The position numbers and the translations under genes were made by a program. 64,000 nucleotides of DNA from Nonomuraea sp. NEAU-A123 (GTDB taxonomy: Bacteria; Actinomycetota; Actinomycetes; Streptosporangiales; Streptosporangiaceae), in the NCBI RefSeq assembly GCF_018603905.1, contig NZ_JAHFZZ010000001.1, forward strand, positions 124,001 through 188,000, read 5' to 3'. The notes below the pieces were generated by a model that was given only the letters and a program-made list of their open reading frames with translations, made no database searches and was not told where the DNA came from. This document shows, one piece after another, positions 43,657 through 52,270 of this stretch (its first letter is position 1; every line of letters starts with the position of its first letter).

Positions 43657-44297
43657 TGCCTGTGCGACGATCCTTGGCCGTTGTCCTGGTGCTCCTCCTG
43701 GCCGCGTGCGGGCTGTCCCGGCCGGCTTCCCTGGACACTTCGGGGGCCGACACGTTCGAGGGTGACGTACGGACCGCGCGGGAGCTGACGGAGGCGTTCT
43801 GGAAGCAGCAGTTCAGCACCCTCGGCCGGACTTACCGGCCTATTTCCGATTTCGTCCCCTATTCCGGGACGTCCGGGCCGAGCTGCGGCGGCGAGCCTGC
43901 CGTACCGAACAACGCCTTCTACTGCCCTGCCGGCCATTTCATCGCCTATGACCAGGACTGGATGGAGTCGCTCTGGACCGACATGGGGGACGGCTCGGTC
44001 TACCTGATCATTCCCCACGAGTTCGGGCATTCGGTGCAGGCGCAGCTACGGGCCGGCTTCGAGCTGAACGTACAGGCGGAGCTGCAGGCCGACTGCTACG
44101 CGGGCGGCACGCTGGCGTCGCTGGTCAACGCGGGCGCGCTGCGGGTGGAACCGGGGGACGAGGACGAACTGTTCCGCAACCTGGAGGCGGCGGGCGACCC
44201 CACGGACGACTGGCTCAACCCCAGCGCCCACGGCACGGCCGAACAACGCCAGCAGGCCTTCACCAACGGCGTCCAAGGCGGCGTGGCCGCCTGCTGA
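43656..44297 (+). CDS. Neutral zinc metallopeptidase lipoprotein (YpfJ-like)
   Basis: The protein (213 residues) has an N-terminal lipoprotein signal, LVLLLAACG, with Cys18 as the probable lipid-bearing residue. The rest matches the putative neutral zinc metallopeptidase family. HEFGHSVQAQ at residues 121-130 gives the HExxH zinc site and a catalytic glutamate; QAELQADCYAGG supplies a third ligand region. It should act on the outer side of the membrane. Its ATG overlaps the stop of the GCS2-type gene (TGATG), so the two are co-translated. The substrate is unknown. Confidence 0.85.
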   Translation: MPVRRSLAVVLVLLLAACGLSRPASLDTSGADTFEGDVRTARELTEAFWKQQFSTLGRTYRPISDFVPYSGTSGPSCGGEPAVPNNAFYCPAGHFIAYDQDWMESLWTDMGDGSVYLIIPHEFGHSVQAQLRAGFELNVQAELQADCYAGGTLASLVNAGALRVEPGDEDELFRNLEAAGDPTDDWLNPSAHGTAEQRQQAFTNGVQGGVAAC

Positions 44298-44377
44298 GAA
44301 GCTGCGGCTGGGGATGTACTCGCGTGTCAACCCAAAGGATGATGCGGCCGATCATGACGTCGGCATACCGTTGCCCC

Positions 44378-44635
44378 ATGCCATTGGGAGAGATCGGCTG
44401 GCTGCGCGGGGGCGCCTGCAGATCCAGCGATCCTGAGCTGTTCTTCCCGCTCGCGCCCTCTGCCCCACAGGAGGCGCAAGCCAAAGCGATCTGCGCCACC
44501 TGCCAGGTCCTGACCGACTGCCGCTCGTACGCGCTGAGCGCGGGGGAGGCGGACGGCATCTGGGGCGGCCTGACCCCAGAGGAACGCCGCCGCTCCCGCT
44601 TCCCCTTAGGCTGGCGCAGCCCAGCCGCCACTTAG
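44378..44635 (+). CDS. WhiB-family iron-sulfur regulator
   Basis: WhiB-like proteins bind a [4Fe-4S] cluster and act with the primary sigma factor on actinobacterial promoters. From ATG 44378 the protein has 85 residues. The four cluster cysteines are visible: one in RGGACRSSDPELFFP, the CATC pair and one in TDCRSYAL. IWGGLTPEERR is the typical G[I/V]WGG turn followed by a basic tail. Earlier in-frame starts at 44324 add only a non-conserved leader. A repeat-rich non-coding stretch follows it. Confidence 0.9.
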   Translation: MPLGEIGWLRGGACRSSDPELFFPLAPSAPQEAQAKAICATCQVLTDCRSYALSAGEADGIWGGLTPEERRRSRFPLGWRSPAAT

Positions 44636-44715
44636 CGGCACACGACGCGCACCACGACCTGGCCTGCGTAGGCGGGACATGCCTTGATCGCGCAGGCCCG
44701 GATGGCGCGGACCCC

Positions 44716-44841
44716 GGGCCCTGTCGGTCTGGACGTGACGGTCCGGATGTGACGGTCCGGATGTGACGGTCGGGACGTGACAGTCCGGGTGTGTCCGTCC
44801 GACACGATGGTCCGATCGTGTCGGTCCGATCGCGATGGTCT
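44716..44841. repeat. 14-bp tandem repeat array, about eight units
   Basis: Units with the consensus GGACGTGACGGTCC follow one another at 44731, 44745, 44759, 44773 and 44787, then three more diverged units (GACACGATGGTCC, GATCGTGTCGGTCC, GATCGCGATGGTCT) run to 44841. A weaker unit may precede 44731. Each unit begins GGAC and ends GTCC, so it is a partial inverted repeat. The 14-base period is not a multiple of three, so the array is not coding. Confidence 0.9.
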
Positions 44842-44872
44842 GGACTCCGCTAGGTCCGAACCCACGATGCCC

Positions 44873-44925
44873 GTGCCCACGCCCACGCCCACGCCCGTGC
44901 CCACACCCCACACTCGTGCCCGTGC
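44873..44925. repeat. C-rich 6-bp repeat (CCCACG / CCCGTG)
   Basis: About eight near-perfect hexamers of the form CCCACG or CCCGTG follow the 14-bp array after a 30-base break. The stretch has strong strand bias (C-rich on the plus strand) and no stop-free frame that looks like protein. It may only reflect slippage. Confidence 0.8.
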
Positions 44926-45063
44926 CCACGCTGGCCAAATGGCGCCGACTTCGGCGCGCGGGTGGGTGGGTGGTTCAAGCACACGGCGGACTCTCGCCTG
45001 AGTCAGCGTGGATGGCCGATATTCACCAGTTGGAATGGATAGCGAGCGGCGTAGCCTGCAGGG

Positions 45064-45759
45064 GTGCTACTTCGCTCGATCGCCGTCCTGGCCGTGGCCA
45101 ACGTCCTGAACAACCGGGTGGCGCCCCGGCTCGCGCCCCTGACCTCCGCCGCCGCGACCGCCGCCCTGGTGGTCATGGCGCGGCGGTCCGGGGTGCCGTG
45201 GCAGGAGCTGGGGTTCGAACACGGGCGAAGGGGCGCGGCGATCGGCGGCGCCCTGGCAGCGGGTGTCGCCGCCGTCTACACGGCCGGTGTCGCGATGCCG
45301 CGCACCCGCCCGTTGTTCCAGGACGACCGCGCCCTGTCCCTGTCGCGCGCACGCGTCCTGGAGGAGGCGCTGGTCCAGGTGCCCCTGGGCACGGTCCTCC
45401 TGGAGGAGGTGGGCTTCCGCGGCGTCCTGCACGGCACACTCCGCCGCACCCACGGAACCGTCGTGGCAACGGCGGTGTCGTCGGCCCTGTTCGGGCTGTG
45501 GCACATTCTCCCGGCAATCGACATGGCCCGCGCCAACCCAGCGCTCGGCGCCCTGACGGCCGGCGAGACGCCAGGCCACCTGGACACGGCACGAGTGGTG
45601 GCGGGCAGCGTCATATCAACGGCCGCAGCCGGCGTCTTCTTCTGCGAACTACGCCGCCGAGGCGGCCTGACAGCCCCAACCATGCTGCACCTGGCAACCA
45701 ACTCCCTCGGCTACCTCTTCGCCCGAATCGCCGGAAAACAGCCGCAACCCAGCAAATGA
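45064..45759 (+). CDS. CPBP (CAAX-like) intramembrane metalloprotease
   Basis: This 231-residue membrane protein has about six hydrophobic helices. The conserved motifs of CPBP/Abi-type glutamic intramembrane proteases are present: EEVGFRGVLHG (EExxxR) near residue 118, a second motif around FGLWHIL with a histidine, and a final one in TAPTMLHLATNS. The family is linked to peptide processing, immunity to bacteriocins and protein release, but the role here is unknown. GTG 45064 is chosen because the first helix begins at once. The gene stands alone. Confidence 0.8.
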   Translation: MLLRSIAVLAVANVLNNRVAPRLAPLTSAAATAALVVMARRSGVPWQELGFEHGRRGAAIGGALAAGVAAVYTAGVAMPRTRPLFQDDRALSLSRARVLEEALVQVPLGTVLLEEVGFRGVLHGTLRRTHGTVVATAVSSALFGLWHILPAIDMARANPALGALTAGETPGHLDTARVVAGSVISTAAAGVFFCELRRRGGLTAPTMLHLATNSLGYLFARIAGKQPQPSK

Positions 45760-46049
45760 GACCGGCCGCCGCAAGAACGCCCCAGACCGTCAGCTCCCGC
45801 CCCCCGCAACAGCCGGCCCGTTCCCCAGCCGGCCCAGCCCCCGGAGGGCTTGAGGACGATTCAGAGCGACCTGCCGCGACGGTCCAGGGGTAAGCCCGGC
45901 ACCCACTTCGGCAGTCCACCTCTCTCGGGGCGCCCCGGCTCAGATCGCCAGCCCGCCCCCGAGAATGGCCCGCCCTCCAGGACGGTCCGGTCGCCGGGAT
46001 CGGTTGGCCCCGACAAGGCGGTCCTTTCGGGACGGTTCAGGGGTGGGGG

Positions 46050-46769
46050 TCAGGCTGTGGTGACGGTTTGGAAGGCTTCTGCGTAGTGGCCTTCGCCGAA
46101 GCCGGCCTGTTCGGCCCATGAGGCGAAGCGGGTCTTGACGAAGTCGGCGAAGCCCTCCACGTGGGCCACCTGGCTGACGTGCGACTGCAAGGCCGTCAGT
46201 TTGCGGTCGATGGCCTCTGTGATGTCCGTCCAGTGGTTGGGGGTGGAGCCGCCCATGAGCCAGACCTCGCGGACCGTCCAGGCCGCCAGGCCCTCTTCCT
46301 TGACCAGTTCGGGGAAGGCGTACGGGTTGCGGGCGTCGGGGTAGACGGCGTCGAGTGTGGAGCCGCCCACCGCGCGGTGGTCGGGGTGGCTGGGGGCGAT
46401 GAACTGGTAGTTGCGCTCGGGGTGGTGGGTGATCACCAGGTCGGGGCGTACCTGGCGGATGACCCTGGCGATGTCCTTGCGCAGTGCCAGCGACGGCACC
46501 ACGGTGCCGTCCGCGTGGCCGAGGAAGCGGACGTCCGTGACGCCCACCGCCTTGGCGGCCGCCGTCTGTTCGGTTCTGCGTAGTTCGGCCATGCCGGTGT
46601 TGTCGAGCGTACGTTCGTTGCCGCCCGCGTCGCCGTCCGTAACCAGCAGGTAGGTGACCTCGACACCCCGATCGACGAAGAGTGCCACCGTGCCCGCGGC
46701 GCCGAAGTCGGCGTCGTCGGGATGTGCGGTCACGACAAGTACCCGGTTGATCTCGTTGTCGGCCAGCAT
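46050..46769 (-). CDS. PIG-L family N-acetylglucosaminyl deacetylase-like protein
   Basis: PIG-L enzymes remove acetyl from N-acetylglucosaminyl compounds, as in mycothiol (MshB) or bacillithiol biosynthesis. The 239-residue protein has the zinc motif AHPDDADFG at residues 15-23 and the third zinc ligand in SHPDHRAVGG; VTDGDAGG and VITHHPE are also typical. No signal peptide is present. It is shorter than MshB and could belong to another branch that acts on glycans or antibiotics. ATG 46769 has a GGGAG site 6 bases upstream. It is divergent from the helicase gene. Confidence 0.85.
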   Translation of the reverse strand: MLADNEINRVLVVTAHPDDADFGAAGTVALFVDRGVEVTYLLVTDGDAGGNERTLDNTGMAELRRTEQTAAAKAVGVTDVRFLGHADGTVVPSLALRKDIARVIRQVRPDLVITHHPERNYQFIAPSHPDHRAVGGSTLDAVYPDARNPYAFPELVKEEGLAAWTVREVWLMGGSTPNHWTDITEAIDRKLTALQSHVSQVAHVEGFADFVKTRFASWAEQAGFGEGHYAEAFQTVTTA

Positions 46770-46940
46770 CTTCTCCCTTTCGGATTGTCCATTGACGACA
46801 ACCAGCAGCTCGTAGCGGGCATTCCGGACGCCGATCGATGGGGCCGCGGTCCCAGGCGTCAGGGTCCGATCGGTGGAGCCGGGGTGGGGATTCCAGCCGT
46901 CGAGGCGCCGATTGTCGGTGGAGAGTCTTAACCTAGGTGC

Positions 46941-49190
46941 GTGCCGACCCAAGTCTCTGTTGACCACCCCTTGCTCGATGGCCTCAACCCGCAGCAGCGG
47001 GAGGCCGTGATCCATCACGGCGGTCCGCTGCTGATCGTGGCGGGGGCGGGTTCAGGAAAGACGCGGGTGCTCACCCATCGCATCGCCTACCTGCTCGCCG
47101 AGCGTGAGGTGCATCCGGGCGAGATCCTGGCGATCACCTTCACCAACAAGGCCGCGCGCGAGATGAAGGAGCGCATCGACCGGCTCGTCGGGCCCAGGTC
47201 CAAGGCGATGTGGGTGATGACGTTCCACAGCGCCTGCATGCGCATCCTGCGCCGCGAGGCCAAGCGGCTCGGGTTCCCCTCCAGCTTCTCCATCTACGAC
47301 CAGGCCGACTCGCAACGGCTGATGGCGATGGTGTGCAGGGAGATGGACCTCGACCCGAAGCGCTATCCGCCGCGGTCGTTCTCCGCCCAGGTGAGCAACT
47401 TCAAGAACGAGCTGGTCGACTACGAGACCGCGCTCGACAAGGCGGGCTCGCACCTGGAGAAGGTGCTCGCGGAGGCCTACAAGAGCTATCAGCGCAAGCT
47501 CACCGAGGCCGGCGCGATGGACTTCGACGACATCATCATGAACACGGTGACGCTGTTCCAGCTCTTCCCCGACGTGGCCGAGCACTACCGGATGCGGTTC
47601 AGGCACGTGCTCGTCGACGAATACCAGGACACCAACCACGCCCAATACATCCTGATCAGGGAGCTGGTGGGCCGCCCCGACCTGCGCACGACCGACGGCG
47701 AGCTGGTCCGTTCGGGCGCCGACCAGTCGGAGCTGTGCGTGGTCGGCGACGCCGACCAGTCGATCTACGCCTTCCGCGGCGCGACGATCCGCAACATCCT
47801 GGAGTTCGAGCGCGACTACCCCGACGCGCGCACGATCCTGCTGGAACAGAACTACCGCTCCACCCAGAACATCCTGGCCGCCGCCAACGCCGTCATCTCC
47901 CGCAACGAGTCGCGCAAGCCGAAGAACCTCTGGTCCGACCAGGGCGACGGGCCCAAGATCGTCGGTTATGTGGCCGACAACGAGCATGACGAGGCCATGT
48001 TCGTGGCCCAGGAGGTCGATCGGCTCAGCGACGACGAGGGCGTCAAGGCCGGCGACGTGGCGGTCTTCTACCGCACCAACGCGGCCTCCCGGGTGTTCGA
48101 GGAGATCTTCATCCGCACCGGCCTGCCGTACAAGGTGGTCGGGGGCGTGCGCTTCTACGAGCGCAAGGAGGTCAAGGACCTGCTGGCATACCTGCGCGTG
48201 CTGGCCAACCCCGCCGACGTGGTGTCGATGCGCCGCATCCTCAACGTGCCCAAGCGCGGCATCGGCGACCGGGCCGAGGCGATGCTCGAGGCGCTCTCCT
48301 CGCGCGAGCGCATCTCCTTCTGGGACGCGCTGCGCAGGGCTGACGAGGCGTACGGCATGGCGACGCGGTCGCTCAACGCCGTGCGCGAGTTCGTCGCGAT
48401 GATCGAGGAGCTGATCGGCAAGGCCGAGGGCATGCCGCCGTCGGCGCTCGCCGAGGAGGTTCTGGTCGCCACCGGCTACCGCGCCGAGCTGGAGGCTTCG
48501 GAGGATCCGCAGGACGAGTCCCGGCTGGAAAACCTCAACGAGCTCATCTCGGTGGCCTCGGAGTTCGAGGAGGCCAATCCCGAGGGCACGCTGGTGGAGT
48601 TCCTGGAGCAGGTGTCACTGGTGGCCGACGCCGACCAGATCCCCGAAGCCGACGGCGGGCAGGGCGTGGTCACGCTGATGACCCTGCACACCGCCAAGGG
48701 GCTGGAGTTCCCGGTCGTCTTCCTGACGGCGATGGAAGACGGCGTCTTCCCGCACGTCCGTTCGCTGGGCGAGCCGAAGGAGCTGGAGGAGGAGCGTCGG
48801 CTGGCTTACGTCGGCATCACCCGGGCCCAGAAGCGCCTCTACATCACGCGGGCCGCGGTACGCAGTTCGTGGGGTTCGCCGTCGTTCAACCCGGCCTCGC
48901 GGTTCGTCAGCGAGGTGCCGGTGCAGCTACTCGACTGGCGCACGCCGCCGGAGAAGTCGGCGTGGAGCGCGGCGACCCGGCGCGAGCCCGCGCAGACGGC
49001 GGCGCCGAAGAAGGGCGCCCGCGTGGTGCCCACACTGGCGCCGGGGGACCGGGTCACGCACGACGCGTTCGGGCTGGGCACCGTCGTCTCGGTGGACGGG
49101 GTGGCGGAGAAGACCAAGGTCAAGATCGACTTCGGGAGCGGAGGCGAGAAGACGCTGCTCCTCGCCTACGCTCCGCTGGAGAAGCTCTAG
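46941..49190 (+). CDS. pcrA: UvrD/PcrA-type ATP-dependent DNA helicase
   Basis: The 749-residue helicase unwinds DNA during nucleotide excision repair and replication. Superfamily 1A motifs follow in order: the Q motif LNPQQREAV (15-23), Walker A AGAGSGKT (34-41), FTNKAAREMKER, VDEYQDTNHAQY, VGDADQSIYAFRGA, LEQNYRST, VTLMTLHTAKGLEFPVVFL and the final YVGITRAQKRLYI. The C-terminal 65 residues look like the small Tudor-type domain of PcrA that binds RNA polymerase (PGDRVTHDAFGLGTVVSV, KVKIDFGS). GTG 46941 is chosen; TAACCT 6-11 bases upstream could be a -10 box of a nearly leaderless transcript. It converges with the transpeptidase gene, overlapping by 4 bases. Confidence 0.95.
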   Translation: MPTQVSVDHPLLDGLNPQQREAVIHHGGPLLIVAGAGSGKTRVLTHRIAYLLAEREVHPGEILAITFTNKAAREMKERIDRLVGPRSKAMWVMTFHSACMRILRREAKRLGFPSSFSIYDQADSQRLMAMVCREMDLDPKRYPPRSFSAQVSNFKNELVDYETALDKAGSHLEKVLAEAYKSYQRKLTEAGAMDFDDIIMNTVTLFQLFPDVAEHYRMRFRHVLVDEYQDTNHAQYILIRELVGRPDLRTTDGELVRSGADQSELCVVGDADQSIYAFRGATIRNILEFERDYPDARTILLEQNYRSTQNILAAANAVISRNESRKPKNLWSDQGDGPKIVGYVADNEHDEAMFVAQEVDRLSDDEGVKAGDVAVFYRTNAASRVFEEIFIRTGLPYKVVGGVRFYERKEVKDLLAYLRVLANPADVVSMRRILNVPKRGIGDRAEAMLEALSSRERISFWDALRRADEAYGMATRSLNAVREFVAMIEELIGKAEGMPPSALAEEVLVATGYRAELEASEDPQDESRLENLNELISVASEFEEANPEGTLVEFLEQVSLVADADQIPEADGGQGVVTLMTLHTAKGLEFPVVFLTAMEDGVFPHVRSLGEPKELEEERRLAYVGITRAQKRLYITRAAVRSSWGSPSFNPASRFVSEVPVQLLDWRTPPEKSAWSAATRREPAQTAAPKKGARVVPTLAPGDRVTHDAFGLGTVVSVDGVAEKTKVKIDFGSGGEKTLLLAYAPLEKL

Positions 49191-50194
49191 CTCTTGGCGA
49201 CGGTGGTCTTGGTGAGGGCGCTGCCCTTCTTCCACTCGGTCCAGTTGAGCTGCCAGTAGCTCCAGCCGTTGCGCCAGTCGAGCTTGCGCTTGGTGCCGGT
49301 GATCTTGACGACGTCGCCGCGCTGGGCGATGCCGTAGAACCACTTGGCGCCGGCCGGAGTGGCGCGGACGCAGCCGTGGCTCTGGTTAGAGCGGCCCAGA
49401 TACTGGTAGTAGCCGGCGCTCTGGTGCACATACTCGCCGCTGTCGGAAATGCGCACCGCCCACGGGATCTCCTCCTTGTAGTAGCGAGGGTCCTTCGGGT
49501 CGGTGACGCCCATCCACGCCGAGGTCATGGTCTCCATGGGCTTCTTGTTCATCGTGAGATGGGTGCCGCTGGTGGTCAGGTAGACGTCCACGCCGTTCTT
49601 GGGCATGCCGCCGCGGCCCGCGCTGATCGGGATCGACTTGACCAGCTTGCCGTCACGCCTGACCTTCATCACGTGGCTACGGGTGTTGACCACCGAGATG
49701 TTGGAGTAGCCGACGGCGAAGCGGCGGCTGACGTCCTTGGCGGCCTCGTTGCCGGGAATCTGGCTCAAGCGGGCGTTGAGCTGAACCTTCTGGTGCGGGC
49801 GCCAGTACGTCTTGGTGCGGTAGACGACCTTGCGGTCGGTCACCCAGCGCCAGGCGCCGTCGACCGGCCGGTCCGCCTGCACCTGCAGTGCGGCCTCGGC
49901 CGCCGCCCGGTCGGTCACCTTGCGGTCGAACGTCACGATGATGGGGAAACCGACACCGACCTTCTCCTTGGCTTCACCTTCGGGGGTGATGTCGGCGATC
50001 TCCAGCTTGGCCTTCTTCGCCACGACCTTCTGTACCGGGCTCCTCGGTACGGCCCGCTTCGGTGCGGCCGCACCGGCTGCGTGCACTGGGGTCGCGGCGG
50101 CCTGAGCCACCGGGGCAGGCGTTCCTTCCGTGGTACAAGCCGCCACTGTGGTGATCAGGGCGGCCAGAGCCAGCATCCGGGGGAGGGGATTCAA
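49187..50194 (-). CDS. L,D-transpeptidase lipoprotein (YkuD with Ig-like domain)
   Basis: This exported enzyme makes 3-3 cross-links in peptidoglycan. Residues 1-20 are a lipoprotein signal ending in VAAC, so it is probably membrane-anchored. An Ig-like domain follows (about 60-180: PIIVTFDRKVTDRAAAEAALQV), then the YkuD domain with SHGCVRATPAGAKWFY, where Cys275 is the nucleophile, and a short C-terminal wing (WRNGWSYWQLNWTEW). Length (335) is slightly shorter than typical actinobacterial Ldts with two Ig domains. TTG 50194 is chosen because GGAG lies about 7 bases before it, whereas ATG 50176 has no such site. Confidence 0.9.
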   Translation of the reverse strand: MNPLPRMLALAALITTVAACTTEGTPAPVAQAAATPVHAAGAAAPKRAVPRSPVQKVVAKKAKLEIADITPEGEAKEKVGVGFPIIVTFDRKVTDRAAAEAALQVQADRPVDGAWRWVTDRKVVYRTKTYWRPHQKVQLNARLSQIPGNEAAKDVSRRFAVGYSNISVVNTRSHVMKVRRDGKLVKSIPISAGRGGMPKNGVDVYLTTSGTHLTMNKKPMETMTSAWMGVTDPKDPRYYKEEIPWAVRISDSGEYVHQSAGYYQYLGRSNQSHGCVRATPAGAKWFYGIAQRGDVVKITGTKRKLDWRNGWSYWQLNWTEWKKGSALTKTTVAKS

Positions 50195-50228
50195 GGGTTA
50201 CTCCAGGACTATGTGCTACTCATGAGGC

Positions 50229-50244
50229 GTCTCATAAGTGAGAC
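50229..50244. promoter_or_regulatory. Inverted repeat upstream of the L,D-transpeptidase gene
   Basis: GTCTCA and TGAGAC are perfect arms separated by TAAG, 35 bases before the TTG start. The symmetry and position suit a regulator site, but the regulator is not known. It is too short and too far from the end of the gene to be a terminator. Confidence 0.35.
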
Positions 50245-50326
50245 AACCAAAAGGCGTCGTACGTGGACGATCGGCTGTAACGATCACGTAACACCTACTG
50301 GAGTGCAGGTTTGCCGCGAACCCGGC

Positions 50327-51100
50327 TCAGTCCTTGAGGTCGGTGGTGACCTGGTTCGCGGGCGGGGACTTGATCGAGACCTTGGTGCCCCAGCCGGTGT
50401 AGCGGGTGTCGGTCGTGACGGCCTTCCCCTCCCACCAGGAGATGTCCAGGAAGTCCGTGGCCTGCCACGAGGTGGTCAGCCGGCTCGGGAGCCCCTTGCC
50501 GTCGACCTTGAGGGTGTAGGTGACGGTGGCCTCGGTGTCGCTGCGCATCGGGATCGAGCTGCTGAACCAGGGGGAGATCTTGAAGAGCTGGCTGAAGGTG
50601 ATCTGGCCGCGGTAGGTGGACCCGCTGAGCTTCCCGTTCTTCACCAGGGCCGCGAGCGTCGCCGGCTCGGCCGGGCTCACCACCTGGCCGAACCAGCTGC
50701 TCATGGTGGTGAGGTTCATCTTGCTGTAGGTCTTGAGCCAGGTCTTGCCCTTCGGCATGTTCTCGCCCAAGTCCCCGCCCGTCACCCACGCGACGTCACC
50801 GATCGCGATCGTCCGCTCGGGCGTGGTGTTGTGCCCGTCGTACAGCGGACTGGAGAACTTGCCGGTGATGTCCCAGCCGGTGAGCCCCTTCTTCCCGAAC
50901 CGGATCTTGCCGGTCCGCACGACCAGCGGGTCCTTGTTGATGCTGCCGACGAACGCGCTGGTGTCCGTGAAACGCACCCCATGCCCGGCCACGAGCTGGG
51001 CTTTCAATGCCGCGACGGGGTTCTTGGCCGCCGCCTGGGCGGGAGCGGAAGAGATGAGGACGGCGACGGCGGCCGTAAGAGCGGTGATCATGAGTTTCAT
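50327..51100 (-). CDS. Secreted protein of unknown function, paralogue 1 of 3
   Basis: The 257-residue protein starts with a Sec signal (MITALTAAVAVLISSAPAQA) and continues with a beta-rich domain. Characteristic segments are NPVAALKAQLVAGHGVRF, GKTWLKTYS, PAEPATLAALVKNGKL and the closing PPANQVTTDL. I do not recognise a family, although the layout recalls LppX/LprG-type lipid-binding lipoproteins. It lacks a lipobox cysteine. Two relatives are encoded at 53203 and 54242. A block of about 23 bases, GTTGTGATC-rich, in its upstream region is shared with paralogue 2. Confidence 0.7.
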   Translation of the reverse strand: MKLMITALTAAVAVLISSAPAQAAAKNPVAALKAQLVAGHGVRFTDTSAFVGSINKDPLVVRTGKIRFGKKGLTGWDITGKFSSPLYDGHNTTPERTIAIGDVAWVTGGDLGENMPKGKTWLKTYSKMNLTTMSSWFGQVVSPAEPATLAALVKNGKLSGSTYRGQITFSQLFKISPWFSSSIPMRSDTEATVTYTLKVDGKGLPSRLTTSWQATDFLDISWWEGKAVTTDTRYTGWGTKVSIKSPPANQVTTDLKD

Positions 51101-51108
51101 GAGGCGCA

Positions 51109-51132
51109 ATCCTGCCGACAAATGATCACAAC
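51109..51132 (-). promoter_or_regulatory. Upstream block shared by paralogues 1 and 2
   Basis: Read on the minus strand, GTTGTGATC is followed by an ATTTGT-type stretch and GGCAGGAT. Almost the same 23-24 bases occur upstream of paralogue 2 (54121-54145). The block ends within 10 bases of the ATG here, and about 37 bases from it in paralogue 2, so it could be a shared regulator site or promoter remnant of the duplication. Confidence 0.4.
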
Positions 51133-51250
51133 CGCACCTCATTACTCGCCCGAGAAAGCCACACTCGTCCGGCTTGCCCAGTGGGACAGGGCTGCGGCGG
51201 GACTTCGCGATTGACGCCGGGCTCGGTGGGGGACCCAATAGGGTGCCGGG

Positions 51251-52237
51251 ATGCGGGTACTGATTTCGGGTGGGGCGGGGTTCATCGGGAGCACGGTCGC
51301 GTCGGCGTGCCTGGACGCGGGGATCACGCCGGTGATTCTCGACAACCTGGTCACGGGGCGGCGGGAGTTCGCCGAGGGCCGGACTTTCTATGAGGGCGAT
51401 ATCGCCGACGGGGCGCTGGTCGACAAGATATTCGCCGAGCAGCCCGGCATCGAGGCCGTCATTCATTGCGCGGCGCTGATCGTGGTGCCGGATTCGGTGG
51501 CCGATCCGGTCGGCTACTACCGGGCTAATGTCACCAAGAGCCTGGAGTTCGTGGATCACCTGCTGCGCAACGGGTGCCCGCGGATGATTTTCAGCTCCTC
51601 GGCGTCGATTTACCGGACCGGGGACGATCATACGGTCGACGAGAGCTCGGCCCTCGACCCGCAGAGCCCGTACGCGCGGACCAAGGCGGTGTGCGAGGCG
51701 ATGTTCGCCGATATCGCGGCGACGCGGCCGATCAGGGTGCTCTCCCTGCGTTACTTCAATCCGATCGGGGCCGATCCGGCGATGCGGACCGGGCTGCAGT
51801 TGCGGCGGCCCAGCCATGCGCTGGGCAAGATGATCGGCGCGCACGAGGAAGGCGTGCCGTTCGAGATCACCGGCACCGACTACTCGACGCGGGACGGGTC
51901 CGGGATTCGCGACTACGTACACGTCTGGGATCTGGCGGCGGCGCACGTGGCCGCTCTGCAGCGGTTCGACGCGCTGTCCGACGCGGAAGCGGTCATCAAC
52001 CTGGGCACCGGGTCGGGGACGACCGTCCGGGAGCTGGTCGACGCGTTCAACCGGGTGGTGGCGCGGCCGGTCGAGGTGGTGGAGACCGAGCGGCGGCCCG
52101 GCGACGTGGCGGGCGCCTACACGCGGAGCGATCTCGCCGACCGGCTGCTGGGGTGGCGGCCGCGCTACTCGATCGAGGACGGGATCAGGCACTCGCTCGA
52201 ATGGGCCGCCCTACGGGACTCGCGCCTCGCCGAATGA
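51251..52237 (+). CDS. galE: UDP-glucose 4-epimerase-like SDR enzyme (GalE family)
   Basis: The 328-residue protein has the extended SDR fold. NAD binding is by SGGAGFIGS near residue 6-14; the catalytic Ser/Tyr/Lys are in FSSSASIYR and SPYARTKAVCE; YFNPIGADP and YVHVWDLAAAH are typical GalE sequences. It should interconvert UDP-glucose and UDP-galactose, or the N-acetyl forms, for cell-envelope polymers. It is divergent from secreted-protein gene 1. The last 200 residues resemble GalE more than dTDP-glucose dehydratases. The gene is alone; a MarR regulator follows. Confidence 0.85.
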   Translation: MRVLISGGAGFIGSTVASACLDAGITPVILDNLVTGRREFAEGRTFYEGDIADGALVDKIFAEQPGIEAVIHCAALIVVPDSVADPVGYYRANVTKSLEFVDHLLRNGCPRMIFSSSASIYRTGDDHTVDESSALDPQSPYARTKAVCEAMFADIAATRPIRVLSLRYFNPIGADPAMRTGLQLRRPSHALGKMIGAHEEGVPFEITGTDYSTRDGSGIRDYVHVWDLAAAHVAALQRFDALSDAEAVINLGTGSGTTVRELVDAFNRVVARPVEVVETERRPGDVAGAYTRSDLADRLLGWRPRYSIEDGIRHSLEWAALRDSRLAE

Positions 52238-52270
52238 CCTCTGGACCAAGAGGTTCGTTCGGCGGTACAA

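Larger units (their letters stand above)
44636..45063. other. 428-base gene-free stretch with tandem repeats
   Basis: No convincing gene lies between the WhiB-like and CPBP genes. The space contains a 14-bp tandem array (44716-44841) and a C-rich 6-bp array (44873-44925), listed separately. The last 70 bases before 45064 are less GC-rich and may include the CPBP promoter. Open frames here arise only from the repeats and have no ribosome sites. Confidence 0.6.

Noticed and set aside
44716..44841. Possible CRISPR or iteron origin
   Set aside because: Units abut without spacers, and no replication initiator or A/T-rich unwinding region is adjacent.
44632..44982. Minus-strand frame over the repeat array
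   Set aside because: The translation is produced only by the 14- and 6-bp repeats and has no ribosome site or homologous feature.
45760..46049. Possible gene or RNA between the CPBP and PIG-L genes
   Set aside because: Only short proline/arginine-rich frames occur, with no hairpin strong enough to call a terminator. I see nothing supportable here.
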